Of a stretch of DNA of 59,622 bases, positions 28,750 through 38,406 are shown in pieces (position 1 is the first letter of the stretch; the number at the start of each line of letters is the position of its first letter). The DNA is from Collinsella tanakaei (lineage in GTDB: Bacteria; Actinomycetota; Coriobacteriia; Coriobacteriales; Coriobacteriaceae). The notes under the pieces were generated by a model, which saw only the letters and a program-made list of their open reading frames with translations, made no database searches and was not told where the DNA came from. The position numbers were made by a program, and so were the translations under genes. The stretch is taken from the NCBI RefSeq assembly GCF_016902615.1, contig NZ_JACJMB010000014.1, forward strand, positions 1 to 59,622. Direction: 5' to 3'.

Positions 28750-29253
28750 CTAGTGGGCGAAGTGCGCGCCCTCCTCCGACGCCGCAGCAACCCCGCGCTC
28801 GCCGGCGACGAGGACCGCGATGATGATCGTCAGCACCAGCAAAACGGGATTGCAGCCGACAAGCGACGCGATGGCGGCAACGATCATCCACACGAACAGC
28901 GCGCCGAGCTTTTCCGCATGCCGTGCACCTCGGATGCCCATGATGCCCGCGATAAGCACAATGACGTGGGCGGCTGTCAGCACGCCCACGACAACGCCCA
29001 GCGTCTGGATGATCCACTCCACCAAGACGGCCGGATCGCTCGCGGGAATGCCCAAGCTCTCGAGCGTCTGCATCTCATCGGGATTGAGCGCCAGCTCGTA
29101 CGTCAGCTGGCTGCGCGCATCAGGGTTGTCCATCATGGCACCGGCGAGTCCGAAGATCGCAAGCGCGGTGCTCAAAAGCAGAATGCAAAGCAGCGAAATG
29201 ACAACAGTCGAAATGCTGAGCCCTCGGATCAGTCCCGCGTGAGATGTCTGCAT
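28750..29253 (-). CDS. Small membrane protein, tandem paralogue 2
   Basis: A 167-residue membrane protein starting MQTSHAGLIRGLSISTVVIS. The acidic loop (about 38-75) contains NPDEMQTLESLGIPASD, followed by HVIVLIAGIMGIRGARHAEK and a final hydrophobic pair. It aligns along its full length with paralogue 3 and less closely with paralogue 1. The start follows GTAGGGCGTGGCACC. The function is unknown. Confidence 0.75.
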   Translation of the reverse strand: MQTSHAGLIRGLSISTVVISLLCILLLSTALAIFGLAGAMMDNPDARSQLTYELALNPDEMQTLESLGIPASDPAVLVEWIIQTLGVVVGVLTAAHVIVLIAGIMGIRGARHAEKLGALFVWMIVAAIASLVGCNPVLLVLTIIIAVLVAGERGVAAASEEGAHFAH

Positions 29254-29578
29254 GGTGCCACGCCCTACTCGGTCGATTCGGATGGTGTGACCATCGTAGC
29301 ATGCGAAACCTGCAGCTCCGCTGCTGAAGACGGCCAGCGGTACGGCTTGAACCGGGCTTTGGAGCGGGAATCGGACGTGCGCGTCGTCCCCTGGACACCA
29401 CCGCTCCGCGCGAACAATTGCAATAGGAGTTTGGTAAGCCTCGAGCAGGACACGAGGAGCTTCTCGCGCGCACTCGCACAAAGGCGGACGAACCCTGTCG
29501 CATGCCCCACCCTCTCGACGGGGAGATCTGCATGCGAAGGGGCGTCCGCCACTCGACATCGCTTGCGCAAAGAATGCG
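29254..29578. other. Spacer between paralogues 2 and 3
   Basis: About 325 bp with no gene I can support. It presumably holds the promoter of paralogue 2. Confidence 0.4.
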
Positions 29579-30074
29579 CTACGCCGTCTGTCCACCCGAC
29601 AGGCTCGCCGCGCGACGGTCCATAAAGATGAGCATGCCGGTGATGACGAGAAGTATCACGAGAATGAAATTACGTGCAACGACAGACGCCAGCGCGGCGA
29701 TAATCGTCCAGACCAGCAGCATCGTCAGCTTTCTCCGGCCTGCGCGCGTTGCAGATGCCCAGGATGCCGGCGATCAGCGCAACCACGTGGCATGCAACCG
29801 CAACACCCGCCAACGCGCCGCCCGCACCGAGAACAAAGCCGGCGAAGGCGGCATCATCGCCCGCGGGAATCCCGAGGTCCTCGAGCGATTGGACGTCTTC
29901 AGGGTCGATATCGAGCTCGTACGAGGCCTGATCGCGCATATCAGGATTGCTGAGCACAACCCCGCCCAAGCCAAATGCCGCCAATACCACCAGAAGAATC
30001 ACGGTGCACAGCGCGGCGATAACCGTCGTCGCGATGCTCAGCCCGCGAATGACGCCTGCATGCTGGGTTCCCAT
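29579..30074 (-). pseudogene. Small membrane protein, tandem paralogue 3, frameshifted
   Basis: Starts MGTQHAGVIRGLSIATTVIA at 30074 (AAGGA upstream) and tracks paralogue 2 to ILGICNARRPEK. One extra A in a run (TTT at 29730-29732 on the plus strand) then shifts the frame. Removing it restores KLTMLLVWTIIAALASVVA, matching paralogue 2, through FMDRRAAS to a stop at 29579. As written, the protein would end at 29670. It is either a recently broken gene or a sequencing error. It is the nearest gene to the old end of the CRISPR array. Confidence 0.75.
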
Positions 30075-30226
30075 TTGATCCACGTCCTTTCTATCGTGCC
30101 ATCTGACCACACATCAAAGGTACGGCAGCAGGGGGCTGGCATTGGCATCCTCTCGCGCCCGAAGGGACACCATTCGCGCCATAAGGACCCCCCTCGTCTT
30201 AGCAAAGACGCAGCTTAATAAGCTCG

Positions 30227-33200
30227 GAATCACCCCCGCATACGCGAGGAACACGAGTTCCCGAAGGACAACCACATCTACGAGCTGGGCTCATCCCCGC
30301 ATACGCGGGGAGCACAGCCCGGTCCCCGCACTCATCACGCGCTACCGGGGATCATCCCCGCATACGCGGGGAGCACGACTACGCGGGCGACCCGCGCCAC
30401 TTCAAGGTGGGATCATCCCCGCATACGCGGGGAGCACCTGAAAGGGTTCGACCTCGGCGACCTGGTGGAGGGATCATCCCCGCATACGCGGGGAGCACTC
30501 CGCCGCCTTCCCGGCCCTGCCTGCCGCCGCGGGATCATCCCCGCATACGCGGAGAGCACTAGCCCAGCTTGAGGTTGTCGAGCATTGCGTAGGGATCATC
30601 CCCGCATACGCGGGGAGCACGGGCCATTGGGTTAAATTGCGTGGCGCTCTCCAGGATCATCCCCGCATACGCGGGGAGCACATGTCCGTTATGAGGGCGG
30701 GCCGTTTTTTCATCGGATCATCCCCGCATACGCGGGGAGCACATGGACTCGATGTTCGTGCTCATCTTGTTCGCGGGATCATCCCCGCATACGCGGGGAG
30801 CACCTCCCTGTACGGCTTGACGCATTTTTGGTGCGAGGATCATCCCCGCATACGCGGGGAGCACCTTATCGATGGCACGCCCACCACCTACAAGTGCGGA
30901 TCATCCCCGCATACGCGGGGAGCACAAGGCCGGGTACTCAAGGATAATCAGCTCGTCGGGATCATCCCCGCATACGCGGGGAGCACCCGCGAATATCGAA
31001 ACCGTCGCCCTGGCAATTGGGATCATCCCCGCATACGCGGGGAGCACGCTCGGCACGGGATTGCCATGCGGTCTGGGCCGGGATCATCCCCGCATACGCG
31101 GGGAGCACATCGAGGGCGTCAACAAGGCGGTGGACCCGTCGGGATCATCCCCGCATACGCGGGGAGCACGACGATGGGAAGCCTTGCGAATGGGCCTACG
31201 CAGGATCATCCCCGCATACGCGGGGAGCACTCAAGCCGGTGACATTGCTTATTGTCAGAGTGTAGGATCATCCCCGCATACGCGGGGAGCACCAAGCAAG
31301 CAACCTGCTTGTGAGGATTTTCGAGGGATCATCCCCGCATACGCGGGGAGCACCGATATCACGCTCACGATGGACGATATTTCTTGGGATCATCCCCGCA
31401 TACGCGGGGAGCACCTGATTAGGTGGGGCCGGATGCACCGGCCCCGGGGATCATCCCCGCATACGCGGGGAGCACTGGAAGTACGCCTGCAGGGCCGGTG
31501 CCGCCGCGGGATCATCCCCGCATACGCGGGGAGCACATCTCGGGGATGGTTATCTCGTCGATGCTGATGGGATCATCCCCGCATACGCGGGGAGCACCGC
31601 TCCGCCTGCGACGGGGTCACGCTCAGCGAGGGATCATCCCCGCATACGCGGGGAGCACTCCGCGAATTTCGAGCGGATGCAGTCACGGGCGGGATCATCC
31701 CCGCATACGCGGGGAGCACCCGCTCTGCTTCTTGATTCTGTCGCTGTTGCTGGGATCATCCCCGCATACGCGGGGAGCACAAGGGCACGAACATGTGCCC
31801 GTACGCCGCGCCGGGATCATCCCCGCATACGCGGGGAGCACGGGGACTACGGCGGCACGTTCTGCATGGGGACGGGATCATCCCCGCATACGCGGGGAGC
31901 ACCATGGAGGCCACCGTCTCCATCGCAAAGGGCGAGGATCATCCCCGCATACGCGGGGAGCACGAGCCGCTGTACCCGGGCGACGAGCGCCGCATCGGAT
32001 CATCCCCGCATACGCGGGGAGCACATCCTTCTTTCTATCGGGGCTTGTTATCTGCCGGGATCATCCCCGCATACGCGGGGAGCACTCGGTGCCGATGCCC
32101 CCGGTCTTGACGGAGACCGGATCATCCCCGCATACGCGGGGAGCACGCAGTCGGCGCATCTCGAGGTCGGTCAACCTCAGGATCATCCCCGCATACGCGG
32201 GGAGCACTCCGTCGATATAGATTGGGACCGCTACAGGCGGGGATCATCCCCGCATACGCGGGGAGCACGTAGTCAAAGAAGACGGTTACGCATCCGTGCG
32301 CGGATCATCCCCGCATACGCGGGGAGCACGAGGCCGTCACGAACCCCGAGATCGACGCGATGGGATCATCCCCGCATACGCGGGGAGCACGCGTATCGCA
32401 GCATGGTCTGGCGCGCCGCGTCGGGATCATCCCCGCATACGCGGGGAGCACGTCCTCTGCCGCGAGGACGGCGAGTGGGCGGGGGGATCATCCCCGCATA
32501 CGCGGGGAGCACGCGGGCTCGTCATCCTCCCCGACGCGCTCTGTGGGATCATCCCCGCATACGCGGGGAGCACATCAAGGGGGCCGATGAAGCGCTCCGC
32601 GACGAGGGATCATCCCCGCATACGCGGGGAGCACGTACGAAAAGCTGATGGCATCGCAGCAGGCCGTGGATCATCCCCGCATACGCGGGGAGCACAACAT
32701 CGGGCGGGTAGATTTCCTGCACCGTGACGGATCATCCCCGCATACGCGGGGAGCACTCGACGGTAGCCAAACGAGAGTGCAACCACATGGGATCATCCCC
32801 GCATACGCGGGGAGCACTAGGCCTGCTCGGGGCCGGCGACGCTGAGTCTGGGATCATCCCCGCATACGCGGGGAGCACGCCATGGAGAAGGGAGAGATAT
32901 CCGCCCAAGAGGGATCATCCCCGCATACGCGGGGAGCACGTGAACGACAAGCACGTCACGGTCATGTACCAGGGATCATCCCCGCATACGCGGGGAGCAC
33001 GTGCTGTGGGGACCGCATACGGCGGCCTACGAGGGATCATCCCCGCATACGCGGGGAGCACTGAGCGGCGTTGCGCGCGTCCTCCGCCGCCGCAGGATCA
33101 TCCCCGCATACGCGGGGAGCACGCTTCAACGCGGCGACGGGCGCCGTCCCGAGCGGGATCATCCCCGCATACGCGGGGAGCACGTGGGCAAGCTCGATTC

Positions 33201-33733
33201 CCTGCAACGAGAACGGGGATCATCCCCGCATACGCGGGGAGCACCATCACGTCGACGTACCACGTGAAGTCCATGGTCGGATCATCCCCGCATACGCGGG
33301 GAGCACCCGCACGTACACGCCATCAAAGGTGATGGCCGGGGATCATCCCCGCATACGCGGGGAGCACGTGGCCGTAGATAACGCCGTCGGCGGTGAAAAG
33401 GGATCATCCCCGCATACGCGGGGAGCACAGCTCGCCGAGGCGGCGCTAGACTTCGCATGGGGGATCATCCCCGCATACGCGGGGAGCACTTCGGAACGTA
33501 CACCGACATGTACGGCGTTGAGGGATCATCCCCGCATACGCGGGGAGCACGCCGACATGTTGTACGCGATGAGCTGCACGTTGGGATCATCCCCGCATAC
33601 GCGGGGAGCACAAGGGGCCGGACGGCTCCACGCGCAGCAGCCTGGGATCATCCCCGCATACGCGGGGAGCACGCGTCGGTGAGCTGGTGGTCCTGCTTCC
33701 ATTCAGGATCATCCCCGCATACGCGGGGAGCAC
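30227..33733 (-). CRISPR. Type I-E CRISPR array, 58 repeats and 57 spacers
   Basis: The 28-bp repeat reads GTGCTCCCCGCGTATGCGGG followed by GATGATCC on the transcribed minus strand, the GTTCCCCGC..GCGGGG form of type I-E. The period is 61 bp (33-bp spacers), with 34-bp spacers starting after the 17th and 50th repeats counted from 30227. The repeat at 30227-30254 has about four mismatches, the next has one, and the sixth has one in its stem; the rest look uniform. Degeneracy at the left and the leader at the right give transcription from the cas2 side, so the newest spacers are near 33700. Translations of this array give repetitive false proteins. Confidence 0.98.
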
Positions 33734-33809
33734 ACTAAACGACCTGCGCCGCAAGCCAGAATCCCCTTGATCCCACTTCAGTTTATCAGCCAATCATTGA
33801 ACGTCAAAT
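33734..33809 (-). promoter_or_regulatory. CRISPR leader with promoter
   Basis: This 76-bp stretch between the cas2 stop and the first repeat is comparatively AT-rich. On the minus strand it has TTGACG (33802-33807), a 16-bp spacer and TAAACT (33780-33785) preceded by TGA, an extended -10. Transcription would start about 40 bases before the first repeat. Confidence 0.6.
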
Positions 33810-34169
33810 CTACGAGCTATATCTTCTCGCCTTATGGCGCTTGCTTGCTGAGCTCCACCCCTTTTGCTTAACGCCAGTCAGAGTTGCGTCGTCCGTACCA
33901 CGCGGTCGCTTTATCAGTTCAATACCGTCGCAGTCGACAACTTTCCAATCAGGCTGAAACACTTCGAATGAGAAATGTTGCTCGTTTCGGGCGGAATACA
34001 CCATAATCGCACGACCATCTCTTAGCATGCTTATTACGCGCGCCCACAAACGCTCACGCAGCCTCGCTGAAATCCTGCCAACAAATACGCCCGGCGCAAT
34101 CTCTAACAGCCATCTGCTCAAGTCGCCCTTGACGCCCGAGGGGCATGCGGTCAAAACCATCACCGTCAT
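33810..34169 (-). CDS. cas2: CRISPR-associated protein Cas2 (type I-E)
   Basis: A 119-residue Cas2e. It begins MTVMVLTACPSGVKGDLSRW, the usual N-terminus of this subtype, and ends with the basic C-terminal tail of the I-E form (KRHKARRYSS). Cas2 dimers bridge two Cas1 dimers to form the spacer integrase. It overlaps cas1 by 4 bp and is followed by the leader. No DnaQ domain is fused to it; a separate DEDDh exonuclease gene lies at the other end of the operon. Confidence 0.95.
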   Translation of the reverse strand: MTVMVLTACPSGVKGDLSRWLLEIAPGVFVGRISARLRERLWARVISMLRDGRAIMVYSARNEQHFSFEVFQPDWKVVDCDGIELIKRPRGTDDATLTGVKQKGWSSASKRHKARRYSS

Positions 34170-35146
34170 TGCCGTCCCCCATCGTCGACTTCGCCATACA
34201 ATCTTCCAGCAGGAACTTCCCCCACGCGCTCATCCCAAATGCCAACGTGATTGAGCCCCGGATCATCATTTTCCTCTACGGTAAACAAGTATTTGATGTC
34301 AGAAACAACCCTATCTAGAATCGGCAGGTCATACATCGCGTCGCGCATCTCGCGCCGCACGACCTGCCCTATATCGACTGGATGATCAGCGGCAACCTTA
34401 AACGCTACGGGTATAGACAACTCCGCTTTGTACAAATCTGCGATATCGTAGACAAATGATCGTTCATGACCAGTATGAACGAATCCAAGGCCAGGTGAGC
34501 ACCCAAGGGCAACGATTGCCGCATGAACAACGCCGTAAAGGCAAGCATGCGCCGCCGACAACGCCATGTTAATATCGCTCGCATCGTCAAAATCGTCGGG
34601 GTTGTATTCCCTTCGATTCCACGAAACACCGGTTTCCTTTGCGAGCCTCTGATAGACCTTCCGGACTCGTGCGCCCTCCTTTCCGCGAAGTTGCTGCATA
34701 GTCAGTGCGCTGACATCCTCACCGGGAAACCTCATTCCATACATCGCTCTTGCGACTCTGAGCCGAGTCCGAGTGTTTGATACAAGCTTTGCCTGTATCT
34801 GGAGCAACGAGCTTGAATGGGTGAGCGGACGACCCGCTGCATACATGCGCACGCCGCGCTCGCCCACCCACACCACTGTCGCACCGCTCTCCCCTATTGT
34901 CACCATCGCCTTATGCGTGATGCTTGTACCGGGACCCAACATGAGCACGCTCAGCGAGGCTGTAGGAACGCGTATCGTCCCCTCGTCGTCAATGATGGTT
35001 AGAGCGTTGTCCTCCTGATTGATTCGGCAACGATCAAAGTACAGGAACGAAAGTCGATCAGACGACCGCGTAAGGTCCATAACGTCAACAGGGGAAGCGC
35101 TCGGCAGAGCGCTTCCCCCTTTGGATTCGCTACCCAACTCATTCAT
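34166..35146 (-). CDS. cas1: CRISPR-associated endonuclease Cas1 (type I-E)
   Basis: A 326-residue integrase subunit. The catalytic metal ligands are intact: E157 in LRGKEGARV, H224 in FVHTGH, and D234/D237 in YDIADLYK. Their spacing (67, 10 and 3) equals that of E. coli Cas1 (E141, H208, D218, D221). The first 20 residues are extra and serine-rich relative to typical Cas1e. The ATG follows GGAGAGAAA. It is part of the continuous cas operon. Confidence 0.96.
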   Translation of the reverse strand: MNELGSESKGGSALPSASPVDVMDLTRSSDRLSFLYFDRCRINQEDNALTIIDDEGTIRVPTASLSVLMLGPGTSITHKAMVTIGESGATVVWVGERGVRMYAAGRPLTHSSSLLQIQAKLVSNTRTRLRVARAMYGMRFPGEDVSALTMQQLRGKEGARVRKVYQRLAKETGVSWNRREYNPDDFDDASDINMALSAAHACLYGVVHAAIVALGCSPGLGFVHTGHERSFVYDIADLYKAELSIPVAFKVAADHPVDIGQVVRREMRDAMYDLPILDRVVSDIKYLFTVEENDDPGLNHVGIWDERVGEVPAGRLYGEVDDGGRQ

Positions 35147-35187
35147 TTTCTCTCCATTCGATTGTCAAGGTACACCGAACAATAAGG

Positions 35188-35856
35188 CTATACAGGGACG
35201 ATGGTCATGAGACCGCATCCGAATCCCTTTGCCCGCCCGATGCCGAAACCAAGCGCATGGCGAAAGTGGTCGGCATCGAGAACGCGGAGCACGCCGTCGA
35301 ATTGGCCCGTTGCCAGCGTCACCTTTGAACCATCACGGCCAAATGCCTCGCGAGCGCGATGAGACACAATGACGTCGGCGGGATCTCCTATTAGCCCAAA
35401 TCCATGGGCCCCGCTGCGATCAGCGAGCCATTTGATCTGCTGTGAGACGGTCACGTGTCCGAGTACGCTGCCAATGGCTCCCTCGCGCGGCCTTGCAGCC
35501 TTGTCGACGAGAACCTTGCGCGCAGGGTTTGCCTTAAGCCGGAAACGCCAAAGGCTGCCATCTTGAATCCGCCCAACAAACGGCGCATAGTCTTTCGAGC
35601 GGACACTCTCCTCGGGCACACCGAAGCGATCTGCCACCTCGTGAACAAGCGGTATCTCGGGGCTCACGATATACAGGCGGGCCGTGTCAGCGGTCAAGCC
35701 GTCATCGATGCGCCAGAGAATGCGGCAATCGTCATCCTCTCTCAGAGCAAGGGAGGAAAAAGATGCCTCGATGGCGGCATGCGTTCTATACGGGGAAGCT
35801 ATGACCTTCAGCGTCTGACGTCGCGTCATATCAAGGTCAACACAAGATAGGAACAC
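35188..35856 (-). CDS. cas6e: crRNA endoribonuclease Cas6e
   Basis: A 222-residue RAMP protein that cuts the repeat RNA at the base of its hairpin and stays bound to the crRNA. The N-terminus MFLSCVDLDMTRRQTLKVIA is typical. H26 lies where T. thermophilus Cse3 has its catalytic His26. The C-terminal glycine-rich loop GIGRAKGFGCGLM is conserved. The start is GTG at 35856, supported by GGAGGTGACC. It lies 18 bp after cas5e and 41 bp before cas1. Confidence 0.95.
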   Translation of the reverse strand: MFLSCVDLDMTRRQTLKVIASPYRTHAAIEASFSSLALREDDDCRILWRIDDGLTADTARLYIVSPEIPLVHEVADRFGVPEESVRSKDYAPFVGRIQDGSLWRFRLKANPARKVLVDKAARPREGAIGSVLGHVTVSQQIKWLADRSGAHGFGLIGDPADVIVSHRAREAFGRDGSKVTLATGQFDGVLRVLDADHFRHALGFGIGRAKGFGCGLMTIVPV

Positions 35857-35874
35857 GAATCGGTCACCTCCAAT

Positions 35875-36585
35875 CTAAAGAACAGCCATGGGATCGTGGT
35901 CGAGAGCAGCCCCCGACTTATCCCAGGCGTGCAACTCAGACGCCTGCTCGGGATTGGGGATTCTCAAACGCACGACGGGACGGCAGGCGTAACGGCGACC
36001 CGTCAGGCTGAAGCTCAGGGGATAGTCTGCCTGGCTATCGCACGCCTCACCATCATGCGCATCACATACCAGCTCGAGCTCATCGGAAGCGTGCTGGCGG
36101 CGATATCGCGCAGAGGCGCACCAGGGCTCCTCCGCGAGCACCGCCCTCACGTCGTCTCGATCTTCCACAAGATGCATGACTATCGGCATGTCGGGGGGGC
36201 ATGACCTCCGCCCTAAAAAGAGTGGCCAGCGTGGAGCTTTCAGCGCACCTTCCAGGACACGCAGCATCTCTACTGGACCGCCCAGCGCAACGAGAAACTT
36301 CGAGTCGCACAGATAGAACCTGTGGGAAAGCGGAAGGGCATCCTTTCCTTCCGGTCGCTCCGTTTGGAAATCGCGAATGATCTTTCCCGGTTGGTCGATC
36401 CGGACAGCCATCTCAAGCTGCGCTAAACCATCAACAGGCTCTTCACGCGTCCTTCCCAGAGCAGCCGCAAGCAATCCGACGACACCGCTTTTTGTCGGCT
36501 CGCGCCTCGTCAATCGGCGTGTATAGCGCGACTGATCACCCCATGATTGCATAGGGCCCGCGAGCCGGAGCACCAATACAGCCAT
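35875..36585 (-). CDS. cas5e: Cascade subunit Cas5e
   Basis: A 236-residue RAMP protein that caps the 5' handle of the crRNA in Cascade. It shows the Cas5 N-terminal block LRLAGPMQSWG and the EPTKSGVVGLLAAALGR helix. The ATG overlaps the cas7e stop codon (TGATG), implying coupled translation. Confidence 0.95.
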   Translation of the reverse strand: MAVLVLRLAGPMQSWGDQSRYTRRLTRREPTKSGVVGLLAAALGRTREEPVDGLAQLEMAVRIDQPGKIIRDFQTERPEGKDALPLSHRFYLCDSKFLVALGGPVEMLRVLEGALKAPRWPLFLGRRSCPPDMPIVMHLVEDRDDVRAVLAEEPWCASARYRRQHASDELELVCDAHDGEACDSQADYPLSFSLTGRRYACRPVVRLRIPNPEQASELHAWDKSGAALDHDPMAVL

Positions 36586-37721
36586 CAGACCTCCTCAGAT
36601 GCAAGCGATTTCACTGCTTCATCTTTCACTGCGGCAAGAAGACCGGGCAGAGACATGCGCTCCACGCTGCCATCGAATGCCGTCTCCTTTCCCTGGGTGC
36701 TAACGAGCAGCGCACGTACCGGCACGAATCCATATGCCTCATCCACTCGCTTCATCTCGCCCGCAAGACGCTCCTCGGCAATGCGTGAAACCGAAACGCT
36801 ATCTCCCGGGCGCACTGGATCTTCAAATGCTGCAACGAGGTTGACAGGCTGTTTGTCCCTGAAGACGCACAGCAGGGTACCAGGCAGGGTACGGTTCGCG
36901 AAGGTATTCTGCTTTCCCGTCGGCATCGAGCAAGCGAACGCCTCTGCAAAGGCAGCAAGTGCCTCGGCGCATGCCTTGCTGTCTCCCAGCTGGCCGTAAA
37001 GATTATTCAGATCGACCGTCGCGTACCGATACAACGTCGACGAGTTGAATTCCACGCTGCCAATCATGCCCGCACCGGCATTATCTTCAGCTGCGCAATC
37101 ATCAACTGCAGTAAAGTAGTCGTACTCTTGCGTGACGCGATCGACCGAAATCGCATGAGCAACTTGGCAGGCCGCATCGACATTCAGCGCAGGGGCATCG
37201 GCAAGCATGCGCCCGAACAGGGCGACGTCGACGGCCTGCACTCCATGGAATGCCTCTCCCGCTGCCTTCTTCATCTCCTTGTCGGGTTTTGCGATGTCCT
37301 TACCTGCATCGACCCAATCGATAACGAGGTTTGCAAGGTCCTGAAGCTCTCGATCGGCAATGAACACAAGGTAGTCAGTCTCCTGCTCACCTTCGTTCTC
37401 CCCCTTGCGCTTCGAAGGCTTGCACTTGATACCGACGGCACCAAGCACAGCGGTGCCCATGGCGACCGCCCGATCCGAAAGATCTGGCCTTACGGCCACA
37501 ATTCGGTCCGCAATCAGTGATACCGCAAGCTTCGTCCTGGCACCGAGCTTCTCTTTGGGCAGGAGATCCTTGAACGCCACGCGCATACTGCGCTTCCATG
37601 CTTGACTGGATACGCGCGAACGAAGAGCGCCGCCATAGATTGCCGTCTTGGGGCTACCCGTGTCATCACGATTTAGATTGCTGGAGGGAACGGTCTGAAT
37701 CGCGTAGAAATCAACGAACAT
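36585..37721 (-). CDS. cas7e: Cascade backbone subunit Cas7e
   Basis: A 378-residue protein that forms the six-copy backbone along the crRNA. The N-terminus (FYAIQTVPSSNLNRDDTGSP) and the SSQAWKRSMR block are characteristic of CasC/Cse4. The GKQNTFANRTLPG segment lies near residue 270. Its start overlaps the cas11 stop (TAATG) and its stop overlaps the cas5e start. Confidence 0.95.
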   Translation of the reverse strand: MFVDFYAIQTVPSSNLNRDDTGSPKTAIYGGALRSRVSSQAWKRSMRVAFKDLLPKEKLGARTKLAVSLIADRIVAVRPDLSDRAVAMGTAVLGAVGIKCKPSKRKGENEGEQETDYLVFIADRELQDLANLVIDWVDAGKDIAKPDKEMKKAAGEAFHGVQAVDVALFGRMLADAPALNVDAACQVAHAISVDRVTQEYDYFTAVDDCAAEDNAGAGMIGSVEFNSSTLYRYATVDLNNLYGQLGDSKACAEALAAFAEAFACSMPTGKQNTFANRTLPGTLLCVFRDKQPVNLVAAFEDPVRPGDSVSVSRIAEERLAGEMKRVDEAYGFVPVRALLVSTQGKETAFDGSVERMSLPGLLAAVKDEAVKSLASEEV

Positions 37722-38389
37722 TATCGAATCTCCTCTTCCGCAGGGATCGGTCCACCCTGCTCGTCGGTTTTGGACTTTTCGTACGAACGGTAGTAATCAC
37801 GCGACCAGCGCATGAACACCTCGTCTCGATAGCCGTCAAATTGCAGCAGGTACAGGTCCCGGCCGAGTTGGCAGTAATCAACCTGCACGTCTTCTGCCCG
37901 CATAAGCTGGATCAGCCCGCGCAGGCATGTCTCAATACCGGCGAAATCGCGCGCAGCCTCCACGGACGCCATGCGTCTGACGACTCCAGACGCCTCATCG
38001 AGATCGTATTCGATGGCGCGACACGACCAGCCAAACGAGCGACGAAACGGTGGTTCGTTCTGCTCATCGTCCTTCTTTGTGATGGCCATAGGCTTCTGCT
38101 GCGACTGTTGGTGCAGTGCATACAACTTCAACGCCACCTTGACTGCCCTGAGCATGCGATCCTCGTCTCGTTTAGACAGATCGAGCTCGGGAAGACCAAG
38201 AAAAATCTCTCCACCAGCTGTTGCCCACGAGCCACCAGAAGGCTTATCAAGCCTTCTCAGGCGAGCCAGAGACCCGCGAGCGGACGCCGTTGCAGAGCCA
38301 GTTCCTAGCAACGCTGATTGCAGACCTGCGACCTTACGCGCCACATACGCGCCTACTTGGAGCGCAGCCTGAGATACCGATTCGGACAT
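37721..38389 (-). CDS. cas11: Cascade small subunit Cas11 (Cse2)
   Basis: A 222-residue, mostly helical protein of the Cse2/CasB family, which stabilises the target R-loop as a dimer. Supporting features are the ARGSLARLRR segment and the conserved arginines around FRRSFGWSCRAIEYDL. I chose the ATG at 38389 behind GAGGGAGG rather than the TTG at 38404. It is longer than E. coli Cse2 (160 residues). Confidence 0.9.
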   Translation of the reverse strand: MSESVSQAALQVGAYVARKVAGLQSALLGTGSATASARGSLARLRRLDKPSGGSWATAGGEIFLGLPELDLSKRDEDRMLRAVKVALKLYALHQQSQQKPMAITKKDDEQNEPPFRRSFGWSCRAIEYDLDEASGVVRRMASVEAARDFAGIETCLRGLIQLMRAEDVQVDYCQLGRDLYLLQFDGYRDEVFMRWSRDYYRSYEKSKTDEQGGPIPAEEEIR

Positions 38390-38406
38390 ATTCCTCCCTC
38401 GCAATA

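Noticed and set aside
30637-33682. Repetitive proteins with DHPRIRGEH, GSSPHTRGA or IIPAYAGST units
   Set aside because: These are translations of the CRISPR repeat in three frames, not tandem-repeat proteins.
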